26,070 nt of DNA from Selenomonas sp. GTDB taxonomy: Bacteria > Bacillota > Negativicutes > Selenomonadales > Selenomonadaceae. Location: NCBI GenBank assembly GCA_015265235.1, contig JABZYJ010000013.1, forward strand, positions 1 to 26,070, in the 5' to 3' direction. The position numbers and the translations under genes were made by a program. The notes beneath the pieces were generated by a model, which was not told the origin of the DNA, ran no database searches, and saw only the letters and a program-made list of their open reading frames with translations. Of this stretch, positions 1 to 7,544 are shown one piece after another; position 1 is the stretch's first letter; each line of letters opens with the position of its first letter.

Positions 1-561
1 CTGTGGCTGTACCTGTATCGCAGGCTGCATGGCTTGCTGCGGATGCGGTGCAGCGGGCATCGCTGCGGGAGCGGTACTACGCATCTGCTCGCGCAGAATG
101 GACTGATGCAGGACGGCGGCAAAGGCATCACCGTCCGTGCGCTGCGCCTCCGTTGGCTGAACCGAAGGCGGCATTGGAGGAACAGTGCCCGCGCGTGATG
201 CGGTATAGGCCGCAGGGGGCACGGTTCCGCCGAGGTCACGAAGACGGCGTTCGAGTTCTTCGATACGTTGCTGAAGTGCCCACTCTAGGCGCTGTGCATC
301 CGCCACACGCGTTTCCAGCTGCGTGCACCGCTGATCTGCCTCACGCAGGAGTCCTTCGAGTTTTGTCACGTGGGTGCCTAGGCGCTTGATGATGGTGTCC
401 GCCGACTGTCGGAGCTCTTTTTTTAGTTTCTCGATGGATTCTGCCAGTTCCTCATCATCTTCCTCGCTGCGCTGGCGGCGATGGATGATGTAGCGCACGA
501 TGAGGAGCAGTACAGCTCCCAGTATGATGAGTGCGCCTAGGATTTCGGTGATGGAAATAAT
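1..561 (-). CDS. Membrane-anchored coiled-coil protein of unknown function, 3' end outside window, probable ATT start
   Basis: An open frame runs without a stop from 561 to the window edge (187 codons). The first 24 or so residues are hydrophobic (ITEILGALIILGAVLLLIVRYII), which reads as one N-terminal membrane anchor. Next comes a charged stretch (HRRQRSEEDDEELAESIEKL) and an alpha-helical, probably coiled-coil region to about residue 100. The remainder is rich in Pro, Ala and Gln. No ATG, GTG or TTG lies in frame ahead of the anchor. An ATT codon at 559-561 sits 9 bases after a GGGAGG ribosome site (571-576) that overlaps the stop of the preceding gene, so ATT is the best start. The next in-frame candidate, a GTG, lies at the end of the membrane segment and would destroy it. 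It is the last visible gene of the fla/che cluster, after FapA and a small unknown protein. The family could be DUF6115-like, but I cannot confirm this. Function is unknown. Confidence 0.7.
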   Translation of the reverse strand, partial: MISITEILGALIILGAVLLLIVRYIIHRRQRSEEDDEELAESIEKLKKELRQSADTIIKRLGTHVTKLEGLLREADQRCTQLETRVADAQRLEWALQQRIEELERRLRDLGGTVPPAAYTASRAGTVPPMPPSVQPTEAQRTDGDAFAAVLHQSILREQMRSTAPAAMPAAPHPQQAMQPAIQVQPQ

Positions 562-570
562 AACAGGCCG

Positions 571-576
571 CCTCCC
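571..576 (-). promoter_or_regulatory. Ribosome binding site supporting the ATT start at 561
   Basis: The minus strand reads GGGAGG here, sharing one base with the TAG stop (576-578) of the upstream small gene. Nine bases separate it from the ATT at 561. No other start codon in the frame has comparable spacing and keeps the membrane anchor. Confidence 0.55.
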
Positions 577-911
577 TACAAGCTAATATCAAGGTGCACA
601 CCACGATTGGGGTCAGCAGCAAGTCGCTGAAGGAGCTCTGCACCATGATCCTCCCGCTGCTCTCGTCCGCCCTGTCCCCTGCCGCGCTGTCCCTGACGGC
701 GTTCCCGTTCCGGGTCGTCCTTGACACGCGCGTCGTCACTCGCCTTTTCCTTCGCACGTACTTGTTGACGTGCGAGCTCCGCATCCTGTTTCTGGCGCAG
801 GGATTCAAAGGTCTGCTGAACATTGACCTGGTTCTGCATATTGCTTTGAACATTCCCCGCTTCATTGGACTGCGGGATCATCATCTGCATGCTGATTGGC
901 GTGACGTTCAT
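576..911 (-). CDS. Small Gln/Arg-rich protein of unknown function in the flagellar operon
   Basis: This is a 111-residue protein that I do not recognise by family. The start is the ATG at 911, preceded by AAAAGGAGA about 7 bases upstream; the frame stays open further upstream but only through fapA. The N-terminus (MNVTPISMQMMIPQSNEAG) is followed by a Gln/Asn-rich stretch (residues about 20-50). A strongly charged Lys/Arg/Glu/Asp-rich, probably disordered or coiled-coil region follows to about residue 90. The C-terminal tail, DPNRGVHLDISL, is hydrophobic at its end and looks like a conserved terminal motif. It has no signal peptide or membrane segment. It lies 16 bases after fapA and its stop overlaps the ribosome site of the next gene, so it is translated within the operon. 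A flagellar or motility-linked role is inferred from context only. Confidence 0.7.
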   Translation of the reverse strand: MNVTPISMQMMIPQSNEAGNVQSNMQNQVNVQQTFESLRQKQDAELARQQVRAKEKASDDARVKDDPERERRQGQRGRGQGGREQREDHGAELLQRLAADPNRGVHLDISL

Positions 912-927
912 GGTGCTGTCTCCTTTT

Positions 928-2526
928 CTACAGAATGCCTGTGACGACTTCCCCTTCAAGGACCTGCAGCTTGGCACGGCGCAGTTCGCTGTCCACGGTC
1001 TTTTTCACCCCGCTGATGATGATGTTGACCCCTGGGAAAATGGTATCCAAGGCCTCGACGGAGCCGTTCTTCATCTGTTCCAGCTCCTCGCGCATCTCCT
1101 CCAGCTCATCCTTCATTCGCTTGATCTTGGTTGCCAGAGGAAATTGCACATGGGTCAGTTCGGCAAGCTGCTCTCGGCGGCGTTCCGACAGACTCATGAG
1201 CGGCTGTTTTTTCAGCGTTTCAAGGGCAAGCCGCACCTGTGTCAGCTGTTTATCCGCCGCCTGATATTCTTTCAGCAGGTTGTCGTATTTGTGCTTGAGA
1301 TTCGGATCGATGCCGACATTGATATTGGTCTGCACATAGAAGTTATTCCCAAGGATTTTCGCGCGTATGGACTCCCCTGCCCCAACGGAGCCGCCCGTGA
1401 TAAATCCGCGCTGCCCCTCAACAGTGACATGATGCCCTGCGCGCATCACCGAGTGAAGCACGACGTCGTTGACGAAAATATCGCGCCCTGCCGTGATGTT
1501 CGCATTCTCGACGAAGGCGATGCTCACATCCTCGCGCGCATGGATCTTCCCTACGTTCATGCCACGGATGCCGCCATGTACGATGACGTTGCGCCCCTCG
1601 ACCTCCGCACCGCCGATCATTCCCTTGATCTCCACATCACCCGCTGCCTTGACGGAGAAGCCGCTCTCGACGTCGCCGCGTATCTCCACGCTGCCGGCAA
1701 AGTCAATATTTCCCGTTCCCACATCGACACTGCTCTCGATGACTAGATGCGGATCAACGCTGACCTTCTTCCCGTCATCGACGATCTGCCCGTCGATGAC
1801 GGCGACCAGCTCGTCGTTGTTGACTACCTTGGTGTTCTTTCCCTGTGGAAGATTGATCGGCTTTCCGGGTCTCGACGCAACCTCCTCGCCGAATACATTT
1901 TTTCCTGGGGTGCCCTGTGTCTCCGGGGTACGGACGACGAGGACATCGCCAATTGCCGCCCGAAGGAAGATGTTCATGTCCTTGTAGTCGACGCGATCAA
2001 AGGCTCGCTCTGCGGGACGCCCCTTGACACCCATGTCGAATTTCTTTTCGATCCGTGCATCCTCGCCTGCGACAGGTGCTGTCCCGCGCGCTGCCATAAA
2101 GGGAGTAAGGCGTGCAACGCCGCGTCCAATCGCTTCGCGGTCAATGCCATAGACGACCTTCTTCTCCCTTAGCGCATCCAATACATCCGCGACGGACGGC
2201 GGCAGATTTCCCTTCTTATCGTCGAAGCGTACCGCTGCCGACATTGCATCGTTCGGGATCTCGATGGTAAAGGGGATGGTGAGGTTCTCCTCCCCGTCCT
2301 CAGCGGCAGCGTTAAGTTTTTCCTCAACCCCCTCTGCCGAACGCACAAGATACGCGAGCTGGAGGACATCGTAGTCCGTAACGCCCGCCGCCTCAATCTT
2401 CTCACGCAGAGCGGACAGGTCTACGACGTCCGCATCCGGCTCCTCCGGATAAACGGTAAGGTAGGCGCCATCCTCACGCAGGGCGAGCTGAAAGCCCTCT
2501 TTTCTTCCCCCAACGATACGTTCCAT
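928..2526 (-). CDS. fapA: FapA family protein (DUF342), flagellar assembly-associated
   Basis: A 532-residue DUF342/FapA-type protein. The N-terminal third is a globular alpha/beta region (MERIVGGRKEGFQLALREDG onward). The middle is rich in beta-helix-like repeats with many short V/I-x-V-x-G turns (for example the stretch around GDVEIKGMIGG). A long charged coiled coil occupies about residues 410-490, and the C-terminus is a short beta segment. The family is widespread in Firmicutes and is often found next to fliA/sigD; a role in flagellar assembly or polymer and cell-envelope interaction has been proposed but is poorly defined. The ATG at 2526 is preferred because GGGAGTGG lies about 7 bases upstream; a GTG at 2535 would add three residues. 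It lies 68 bases after fliA. Confidence 0.88.
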   Translation of the reverse strand: MERIVGGRKEGFQLALREDGAYLTVYPEEPDADVVDLSALREKIEAAGVTDYDVLQLAYLVRSAEGVEEKLNAAAEDGEENLTIPFTIEIPNDAMSAAVRFDDKKGNLPPSVADVLDALREKKVVYGIDREAIGRGVARLTPFMAARGTAPVAGEDARIEKKFDMGVKGRPAERAFDRVDYKDMNIFLRAAIGDVLVVRTPETQGTPGKNVFGEEVASRPGKPINLPQGKNTKVVNNDELVAVIDGQIVDDGKKVSVDPHLVIESSVDVGTGNIDFAGSVEIRGDVESGFSVKAAGDVEIKGMIGGAEVEGRNVIVHGGIRGMNVGKIHAREDVSIAFVENANITAGRDIFVNDVVLHSVMRAGHHVTVEGQRGFITGGSVGAGESIRAKILGNNFYVQTNINVGIDPNLKHKYDNLLKEYQAADKQLTQVRLALETLKKQPLMSLSERRREQLAELTHVQFPLATKIKRMKDELEEMREELEQMKNGSVEALDTIFPGVNIIISGVKKTVDSELRRAKLQVLEGEVVTGIL

Positions 2527-2594
2527 AATTCCCACTCCCGATCCTTCATAATTGCGCTTCGATTACAACGATTTTCGTCGGGGCGATGCGCAGG

Positions 2595-3341
2595 TTAACC
2601 GGCATCATTCATCCGTGCCAGAGAGCCCCGCATACGGAAGATTGCCTTCGTATGCAGCTGAGAAATGCGCGCCTCCGACAGGTGGAGAACAGCCGCAATC
2701 TCCTTTAGTGTCATTTCGTCATAATAGTAGAGCGCCACGACCGTTCGCTCCTTCTCAGGGAGCTTTTCAATCGCAGCGGCAAGCGTTTCCTTGACCTCCG
2801 TCCACTCTGCATGCTCCACAGGTCCATCCTCGAGGGAGGCCTGAGCATCGGTGCGGAGATACTCCTCAAGGGGGATCACGGTCGCTGCACTGACCTGGCT
2901 CTCAAGACGATGCAGTTCCTCTATGCTGAGATCCAGTTCCTCCGCCAGCTCCTGGTCCGTCGCCGTACGCCCAAGAGTCCCTTCCAGATGAGCTACAGCT
3001 TTTTCATAGCGCTTGATGTTCTGTCGCACGCTGACGGGAATCCAGTCCTTTGCACGCAGGTGGTCAAGCATCGCACCGCGTACTCGTACGCCCGCATAGG
3101 TCTCAAATTTATTGCCGCGCGTGAGCTCGTACCGTTCGATTGCATCGAGCAGGCCAAAGAACCCGCTGCTCAGAAGATCTTCCCGATCGACGTGCTGAGG
3201 CAGGCTGATGGCGATGCGTCCGGCAACCAGACGTACGAGAGGGAGATAGTGTTCGGCAATACGGTTTCGCACCTCAACGGTCTTTTCCGTCTCATACGCC
3301 TTCCACAGAGCCTCGATATCCTCTTCTATCGGCTCCGCCAT
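2595..3341 (-). CDS. fliA: RNA polymerase sigma factor FliA/SigD (sigma-28, FliA/WhiG type)
   Basis: A 248-residue sigma-70 family factor of the FliA/WhiG class, which directs transcription of late flagellar, motor and chemotaxis genes. Region 2 spans about residues 25-95, with the DLLSSGFFGLLDAIERY core and the TYAGVRVRGAMLDHLR promoter-recognition helix. Region 3 follows at about 105-165. Region 4 lies at about 190-245, with a helix-turn-helix around TLKEIAAVLHLSEARISQLH. Region 1.1 is absent, as usual for this class. The start at 3341 (MAEPIEED) is chosen because GGAGAGGAG ends 9 bases upstream. In-frame ATGs at 3365, 3350 and 3347 are alternatives, but their spacing is poor. No anti-sigma factor FlgM is encoded in this window. 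Its place late in the fla/che cluster matches sigD of Bacillus. Confidence 0.95.
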   Translation of the reverse strand: MAEPIEEDIEALWKAYETEKTVEVRNRIAEHYLPLVRLVAGRIAISLPQHVDREDLLSSGFFGLLDAIERYELTRGNKFETYAGVRVRGAMLDHLRAKDWIPVSVRQNIKRYEKAVAHLEGTLGRTATDQELAEELDLSIEELHRLESQVSAATVIPLEEYLRTDAQASLEDGPVEHAEWTEVKETLAAAIEKLPEKERTVVALYYYDEMTLKEIAAVLHLSEARISQLHTKAIFRMRGSLARMNDAG

Positions 3342-3374
3342 CTGCATCATCTCCTCTCCGCGCATCCGTCAGCT

Positions 3375-3800
3375 CTACGCCGGTGCCGCTGCTGTGCGTT
3401 CCTCACCCGCCGACATCTCATCCACCGGCGGCTCATGCGCCTCATCCGGCGACGTCATGTGCGTCAGCGTCTCCGCCGACAGCGGGCGGAAATCCTTGGG
3501 CTCGGCAAACGCAATTGCATCCTCCGCACCGTCATCCTCTGCGTCAAAGTCGATGTCATCGGCATCATAAACGATCTTCTTCATATCTTCCATGCGCTCG
3601 TCCGGCATCTTGTCGTACGCTGTCCAGCCCTTTGCCTCGAGAATGAAGGTGACAAGATAGGTAAATGCACCGGCACAGACGAACGCGATGAGGCTGCGCA
3701 GAAATGCTGTACCAATGCGCGCATCGGTAAAGAGCCCCGTCAGAAAGACGACGAGAGCAGCGATCACCGAAAATGCGAGCGCCATCCCCACTTTGAACAA
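3375..3800 (-). CDS. Small two-span membrane protein of unknown function
   Basis: A 141-residue protein with two hydrophobic segments (about residues 4-23 and 33-54). A long acidic cytoplasmic-type tail follows (DADDIDFDAEDDGAEDA around residues 79-94), ending in Pro/Ala/Glu-rich sequence. It starts at a TTG at 3800. A GGGGGAAGG motif 7 bases upstream overlaps the stop of the restored cheD frame (3816-3818), so translation is probably coupled to cheD. It precedes fliA by about 30 bases. I do not recognise the family. The position between cheD and the sigma factor suggests a motility-linked function, but nothing in the sequence identifies it. An in-frame ATG five codons further in (MALAFSV) is the alternative start. 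Confidence 0.75.
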   Translation of the reverse strand: MFKVGMALAFSVIAALVVFLTGLFTDARIGTAFLRSLIAFVCAGAFTYLVTFILEAKGWTAYDKMPDERMEDMKKIVYDADDIDFDAEDDGAEDAIAFAEPKDFRPLSAETLTHMTSPDEAHEPPVDEMSAGEERTAAAPA

Positions 3801-3815
3801 GAGATCACCTTCCCC

Positions 3816-4309
3816 CTAGATGGTTTTATCCCCTTTGCTGACGGTCTTGACAATATACGTGCCGTCATTCAGGTCGATGGACACGGTACGCCCATAGTTA
3901 GCCCCGTATCCTCGGCGATGAGGCGGATGCCATGTGCCGCCAGAATATCCTTCGCCGCCTGTGCATTCCGCTCACCGACGCGCATAACACTCGTCGAGTT
4001 GGAGAACGCAAACATCTGCGCCCCGCCCGCGATCTTTGCAACGAGACGGGACTTTACCCCCCCAAGTTTCAGAACATCCGCCAACATGAGAGGAAATCCC
4101 GTGTCGATGAACTTTGCCGGTGTGTCAGAGGGGCGTGCCTGCTTACTGTCCGGCAGCATATAGTGGAGCAGTCCGCCCACTTTCTCCTTTGGGTCGTATA
4201 GTGAAAGACCGATGCAGGACCCCAGTCCATAGCTGATGAGTGTGGCGGGAGCCGCACCGACCTTGTAGTCGGCCATGCCGACTTTGATCAAATTCGGCAT
4301 ATCATCCAA
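3816..4309 (-). pseudogene. cheD: CheD chemoreceptor glutamine deamidase, frameshifted near the 3' end
   Basis: CheD deamidates glutamines on chemoreceptors and, with CheC, tunes adaptation. The N-terminal part is intact. The catalytic Cys32 lies in GLGSCIG and His49 in LLHY, 17 residues apart as in the family. A Ser sits where Thr is usual, six residues before the Cys. The frame stops early at 3869, giving 146 residues with an aberrant end (GLTMGVPCPST). Adding one G to the GGGG run at 3902-3905 restores the expected family end (GANYGRTVSIDLNDG) and a stop at 3816-3818, giving 164 residues, the usual length. The start overlaps the cheC end by 8 bases. This is either a true mutation or a homopolymer sequencing error. 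The catalytic residues remain in the truncated product, so activity may not be fully lost. Confidence 0.85.
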
Positions 4310-4928
4310 CTCCTACCGCATTCATAATGCTGCTCAGCGAGCCCGGATCGGGGACAAGGAAAAAATGTCCCTTGATGCTGTGGTCATCTGCAACAAAATT
4401 CGTCTCTATGAGAAGTGCGTGATCCCCCATTTCTCCGAGCTGAACTAGGACAACATTGAGAATCGCCCCCGCCATGTCCACGGCAAGTGCCGGCACGGAC
4501 GGGAGCATGCTGATCCCTGTGAAGCTATAGAACGCATTGAGGTATGAGCCGGCAAGAATGTTGCCGACCTCCATCAATGCGGATTCATCCATCGGACTGA
4601 GCTCCGTCGTCGTTCCGACCTCACGTCCGCACATCGTATCCGCGAGTGCAAATGCGCTGTCACGCGGAATGAGAAAAAGGATATTGCTTGGTGCCTTTCC
4701 GTAAACGCGCAGGAAAATACCGACGACCACGAGTTCCGGTCCGCCGACAAATTCCGGTACATCTTCAATTGGAACCAAGGCCACCCGCGGCACATTCATC
4801 TCGATGCGATGCTTGATCAGACGGGAAAGTGCCGTCGCGGAATTACCCGCGCCGACATTTCCGATCTCCTGCAGCACATCGAGCTGCATATCCGACAGAG
4901 CTGTCAGGTCTTCTCCTTCTACAGTCAT
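4302..4928 (-). CDS. cheC: CheC, CheY-P phosphatase
   Basis: A 208-residue CheC protein that dephosphorylates CheY-P and binds CheD. Both pseudo-symmetric phosphatase centres are present with the E-x-x-N signature: Glu21/Asn24 in LQEIGNVGAGNSA and Glu120/Asn123 in MEVGNILAGSY. It should therefore be active at both sites. No membrane segment is visible. The ATG at 4928 follows AAAAGGA by about 9 bases. It lies 59 bases after cheW and overlaps cheD by 8 bases, matching the CheC-CheD functional pairing. FliY, encoded upstream, carries the same type of active sites, so the organism has at least two CheY-P phosphatases. Confidence 0.95.
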   Translation of the reverse strand: MTVEGEDLTALSDMQLDVLQEIGNVGAGNSATALSRLIKHRIEMNVPRVALVPIEDVPEFVGGPELVVVGIFLRVYGKAPSNILFLIPRDSAFALADTMCGREVGTTTELSPMDESALMEVGNILAGSYLNAFYSFTGISMLPSVPALAVDMAGAILNVVLVQLGEMGDHALLIETNFVADDHSIKGHFFLVPDPGSLSSIMNAVGVG

Positions 4929-4987
4929 GGACTCAATCCTTTTCTCATGCGGTGCGTTTCTTTAACGAAGCACTGAACACGCCGATG

Positions 4988-5452
4988 TTACTTTGCCTCC
5001 TTGAGCCCGACGATCTCCTCCAGATTGAGCAGGATGATCAGTCGTCCTCTGATATTTCCAATACTGCTGATAAACTTGCTGCTCTCGCGCGCATTGGTCG
5101 CCTTCTTCGTATCGACGGGCGCGTTCTCGAGACTCAGCACCTCCGTCACTGCATCAACGAGCATGCCGACATGGACATCCTCGACGGATACCGTAACGAT
5201 ACGCGTACGGTCGGTATACGGCGTCTCTGCGAGACCAAGGCGCTGCTTCAGATCAATGACCGGAAGAACAGCACCGCGCAGGTTGATGACCCCCTTGATG
5301 AAGTCCGCCGAATAGGGGACACGGGTGATATCGGTAAGATTGCGGATCTCCTGCACGTTCAGAATGCTGACACCATATTCCTCATCACGCAGGTTGAATG
5401 CCACGTACTGGTTGTTCTGCGGCGCACCGCTCTGATTCATATCCTCTGCCAT
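4988..5452 (-). CDS. cheW: CheW, chemoreceptor-kinase coupling protein
   Basis: A 154-residue single CheW domain, the SH3-like adaptor that links methyl-accepting receptors to CheA in the cytoplasmic face of the receptor array. Typical family segments are seen: YVAFNLRDEEYGVSILNVQEIRN near the start, then FIKGVINLRGAVLPVIDLKQRLGL in the middle. Those are followed by VTVSVEDVHVGMLVDAVTEVLS, and then FISSIGNIRGRLIILLNLEEIV near the end. The ATG at 5452 follows GGGGAGGG by 8 bases. It starts 19 bases after the end of cheA and is surely cotranscribed with it. Confidence 0.96.
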   Translation of the reverse strand: MAEDMNQSGAPQNNQYVAFNLRDEEYGVSILNVQEIRNLTDITRVPYSADFIKGVINLRGAVLPVIDLKQRLGLAETPYTDRTRIVTVSVEDVHVGMLVDAVTEVLSLENAPVDTKKATNARESSKFISSIGNIRGRLIILLNLEEIVGLKEAK

Positions 5453-5471
5453 CTTCTTTTCCCTCCCCTGC

Positions 5472-7526
5472 TCACTGCTGAATCATCGTTGCGACATCGA
5501 GAATGAGTGCAACTCTGCCGTCGCCAAGCACTGTTGCTCCGCCGAAGAGCTTGAGTCCGGCGAAGAGGTTCCCCAGCGTCTTGATAACGATTTCCTGCTG
5601 ACCAATGAGGTTGTCCACCACGATGCCCGCCTTTGCCTCGCCGGCATGGACAACGACGACAAAGAGCTCCTCGGAGTCCTTCACATGTGGGACCTGCAGT
5701 GCCTCCTCCATGCGGACAATCGGGATGATCTCACCGCGCAGGACGATGACCTCCTTGTTCTGGATGGTCTGGATATCCGTCGGTTCAATGTTGACCGTGC
5801 TGTCGATGGAGGTGAGCGGAATTGCGTACATCTCTTCCTGTACGCGGACAAGCATCGCCTGGATGATTGCGAGCGTCAGCGGGAGCTTGATCTTAAAAAT
5901 GGATCCCTCATCGATATGTGTCTCGACATCGACGTGCCCGGAGAGTGCTTCGATCTTGCTGCGCACAACGTCCATGCCGACGCCGCGTCCCGAGATATCG
6001 GTGATCTGCTCTGCCGTGGAGAATCCCGGCAGGAAGATGAGGCGAACGGCATCCGCATCGTCGAGGCGGTCTGCCTCATCCTGCGTGATCATGCCCTTTT
6101 CGACCGCTTTGCGGCGAATCTTGCTGGCATCGATACCCGCGCCGTCATCCGTAATCATGATGACGACGTTATTGCCTTCATGACGTGCAATCAGCCCGAC
6201 CTCGCCGACGCGCGGCTTGCCCTTTGCCTCACGCGCATCAGGGCTCTCAACGCCGTGGTCGAGGGAGTTGCGCAGAAGATGCATGATCGGATCGCCGATC
6301 TCATCGATAACGGTACGGTCAAGCTCCGTCTCCTCACCCTCGATGGTGAGGTTGATCTCCTTCCCCAGTTCCTTCGATACGTCGCGCACCATGCGCGGGA
6401 AGCGGTTGAACACGGCACTGACGGGAACCATGCGAACCTTCATGACGATGTTCTGCAGATCGCCCGTCACACGATCCATCTGTTCGAGTGTCTCCATGAG
6501 ATCACTCATGCGATGGGTCTGTCCGATCTGTTCAAGGCGTACCTTGTTGATAACCAGCTCGCCCATGAGGTTCATGAGCGTATCGAGCTTTTCGATGTCG
6601 ACACGAACGCTCTGGCTCTGGTGCTGCTTCTTCGGAGCCGCCGCCTTTGCGCCTTCCTTCTTTGCCGGAGCTGCTGCCTTCTTTGGCGCAGGTGCTGCCG
6701 CAGCGGCCGGAGCGGCAGGAGCTGGCTCAGCCGGCTTGGCGAGCGCATCAGGATCGAGCTCCTCCACACCGATGTCCTCGATCTCAGAGACGGTATCAAC
6801 GGCATTCGTCACAGCCTCAGCGTCGCTTGCCGTTGCGAGTACGATATCAAAGCTGCGTTCGAATTTCTCCTGTTCGAGATCCTCCGCCGGGGGAACGCTC
6901 TTGATGACATCACCGATCTCATCCAATGCATGCATGACCATGACGGAACGCGCTGCCTTGAGCACACAGCTCTCCATCAGCGTAACCTTGACATGGAAGA
7001 CGTTCATCCCGGCGTCCTTCGCCTTTTTCATGACATCGAGGTCGATGTCATCAATGCCGAGATCGCCGCCCGCTCCGCCAGATGCATCCCCCGCCGCGGG
7101 GGCAGCAGCAGCGCCCCCTGCAGCAGGAGCTGCTGCCGGAGGAGGCGTCCCCTTGGAGATGGAGCTGAGCTTAGCGACAAGGTCGGAGACATCGACGACA
7201 TCCTCCGCCTCACCGTTGCCGACGCTGTCCACCATCTGCTCCAGTGAGTCAAGACACTTGAAAAGCGTGTCCATGATGTCCTCATTGAGCTTCAGCTGTT
7301 CCTTACGGACGAGGTCGAGGACATCCTCCATCTCATGGGTCAGCTCCGCAATCTTTGCGAAGCCCATCGTCGCAGACATGCCCTTCAGCGTGTGAGCATT
7401 GCGGAAGATGTCGTTGACGACACTGATCTCCTCCATGTTCTCTTCGAGACGCAAAAGACCTTCGTTCAGGGACTGCAGATGCTCATGCGACTCATCCAGG
7501 AACATATCCATATACTGGTTATCCAT
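5472..7526 (-). CDS. cheA: CheA, chemotaxis histidine kinase
   Basis: A 684-residue full-length CheA that autophosphorylates and passes phosphate to CheY. Order of domains: P1 Hpt (about 1-115) with the phospho-accepting His45 in NAHTLKGMSA; an Ala/Pro/Gly-rich linker (about 127-155); a P2 response-regulator-docking domain (about 160-250); a second Ala/Pro/Lys-rich linker (about 262-300); P3 dimerisation (about 305-370); P4 ATPase with the N box (LLRNSLDHG, Asn420/His424), G1 (DDGAG, 460-464) and G2 (GRGVG, 513-517); and P5 CheW-like regulatory domain to the end. All catalytic motifs are intact. The two low-complexity linkers are longer and more Ala-rich than usual, in line with the GC-rich genome. 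It lies 18 bases after cheB and 19 before cheW. Confidence 0.97.
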   Translation of the reverse strand: MDNQYMDMFLDESHEHLQSLNEGLLRLEENMEEISVVNDIFRNAHTLKGMSATMGFAKIAELTHEMEDVLDLVRKEQLKLNEDIMDTLFKCLDSLEQMVDSVGNGEAEDVVDVSDLVAKLSSISKGTPPPAAAPAAGGAAAAPAAGDASGGAGGDLGIDDIDLDVMKKAKDAGMNVFHVKVTLMESCVLKAARSVMVMHALDEIGDVIKSVPPAEDLEQEKFERSFDIVLATASDAEAVTNAVDTVSEIEDIGVEELDPDALAKPAEPAPAAPAAAAAPAPKKAAAPAKKEGAKAAAPKKQHQSQSVRVDIEKLDTLMNLMGELVINKVRLEQIGQTHRMSDLMETLEQMDRVTGDLQNIVMKVRMVPVSAVFNRFPRMVRDVSKELGKEINLTIEGEETELDRTVIDEIGDPIMHLLRNSLDHGVESPDAREAKGKPRVGEVGLIARHEGNNVVIMITDDGAGIDASKIRRKAVEKGMITQDEADRLDDADAVRLIFLPGFSTAEQITDISGRGVGMDVVRSKIEALSGHVDVETHIDEGSIFKIKLPLTLAIIQAMLVRVQEEMYAIPLTSIDSTVNIEPTDIQTIQNKEVIVLRGEIIPIVRMEEALQVPHVKDSEELFVVVVHAGEAKAGIVVDNLIGQQEIVIKTLGNLFAGLKLFGGATVLGDGRVALILDVATMIQQ

Positions 7527-7544
7527 TGATATTCCCCCTACTTC

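Noticed and set aside
3..389. Plus-strand open frame at the window edge
   Set aside because: It lies opposite the membrane-anchored coiled-coil gene, whose minus-strand frame is continuous and has a membrane anchor and ribosome site.
455..865. Minus-strand open frame of 136 codons
   Set aside because: It overlaps two better supported minus-strand genes in another frame, and its Arg/Ser/Thr-rich product has no recognisable pattern.
2527..2594. Sigma-28 promoter between fliA and fapA
   Set aside because: No TAAA box with a correctly spaced CCGATAT-like box could be found in this gap.
3902..3905. Phase-variable switch or programmed frameshift in cheD
   Set aside because: The run is only four G long, too short for typical slippage-based phase variation, and no slippery heptamer with a downstream structure is evident.
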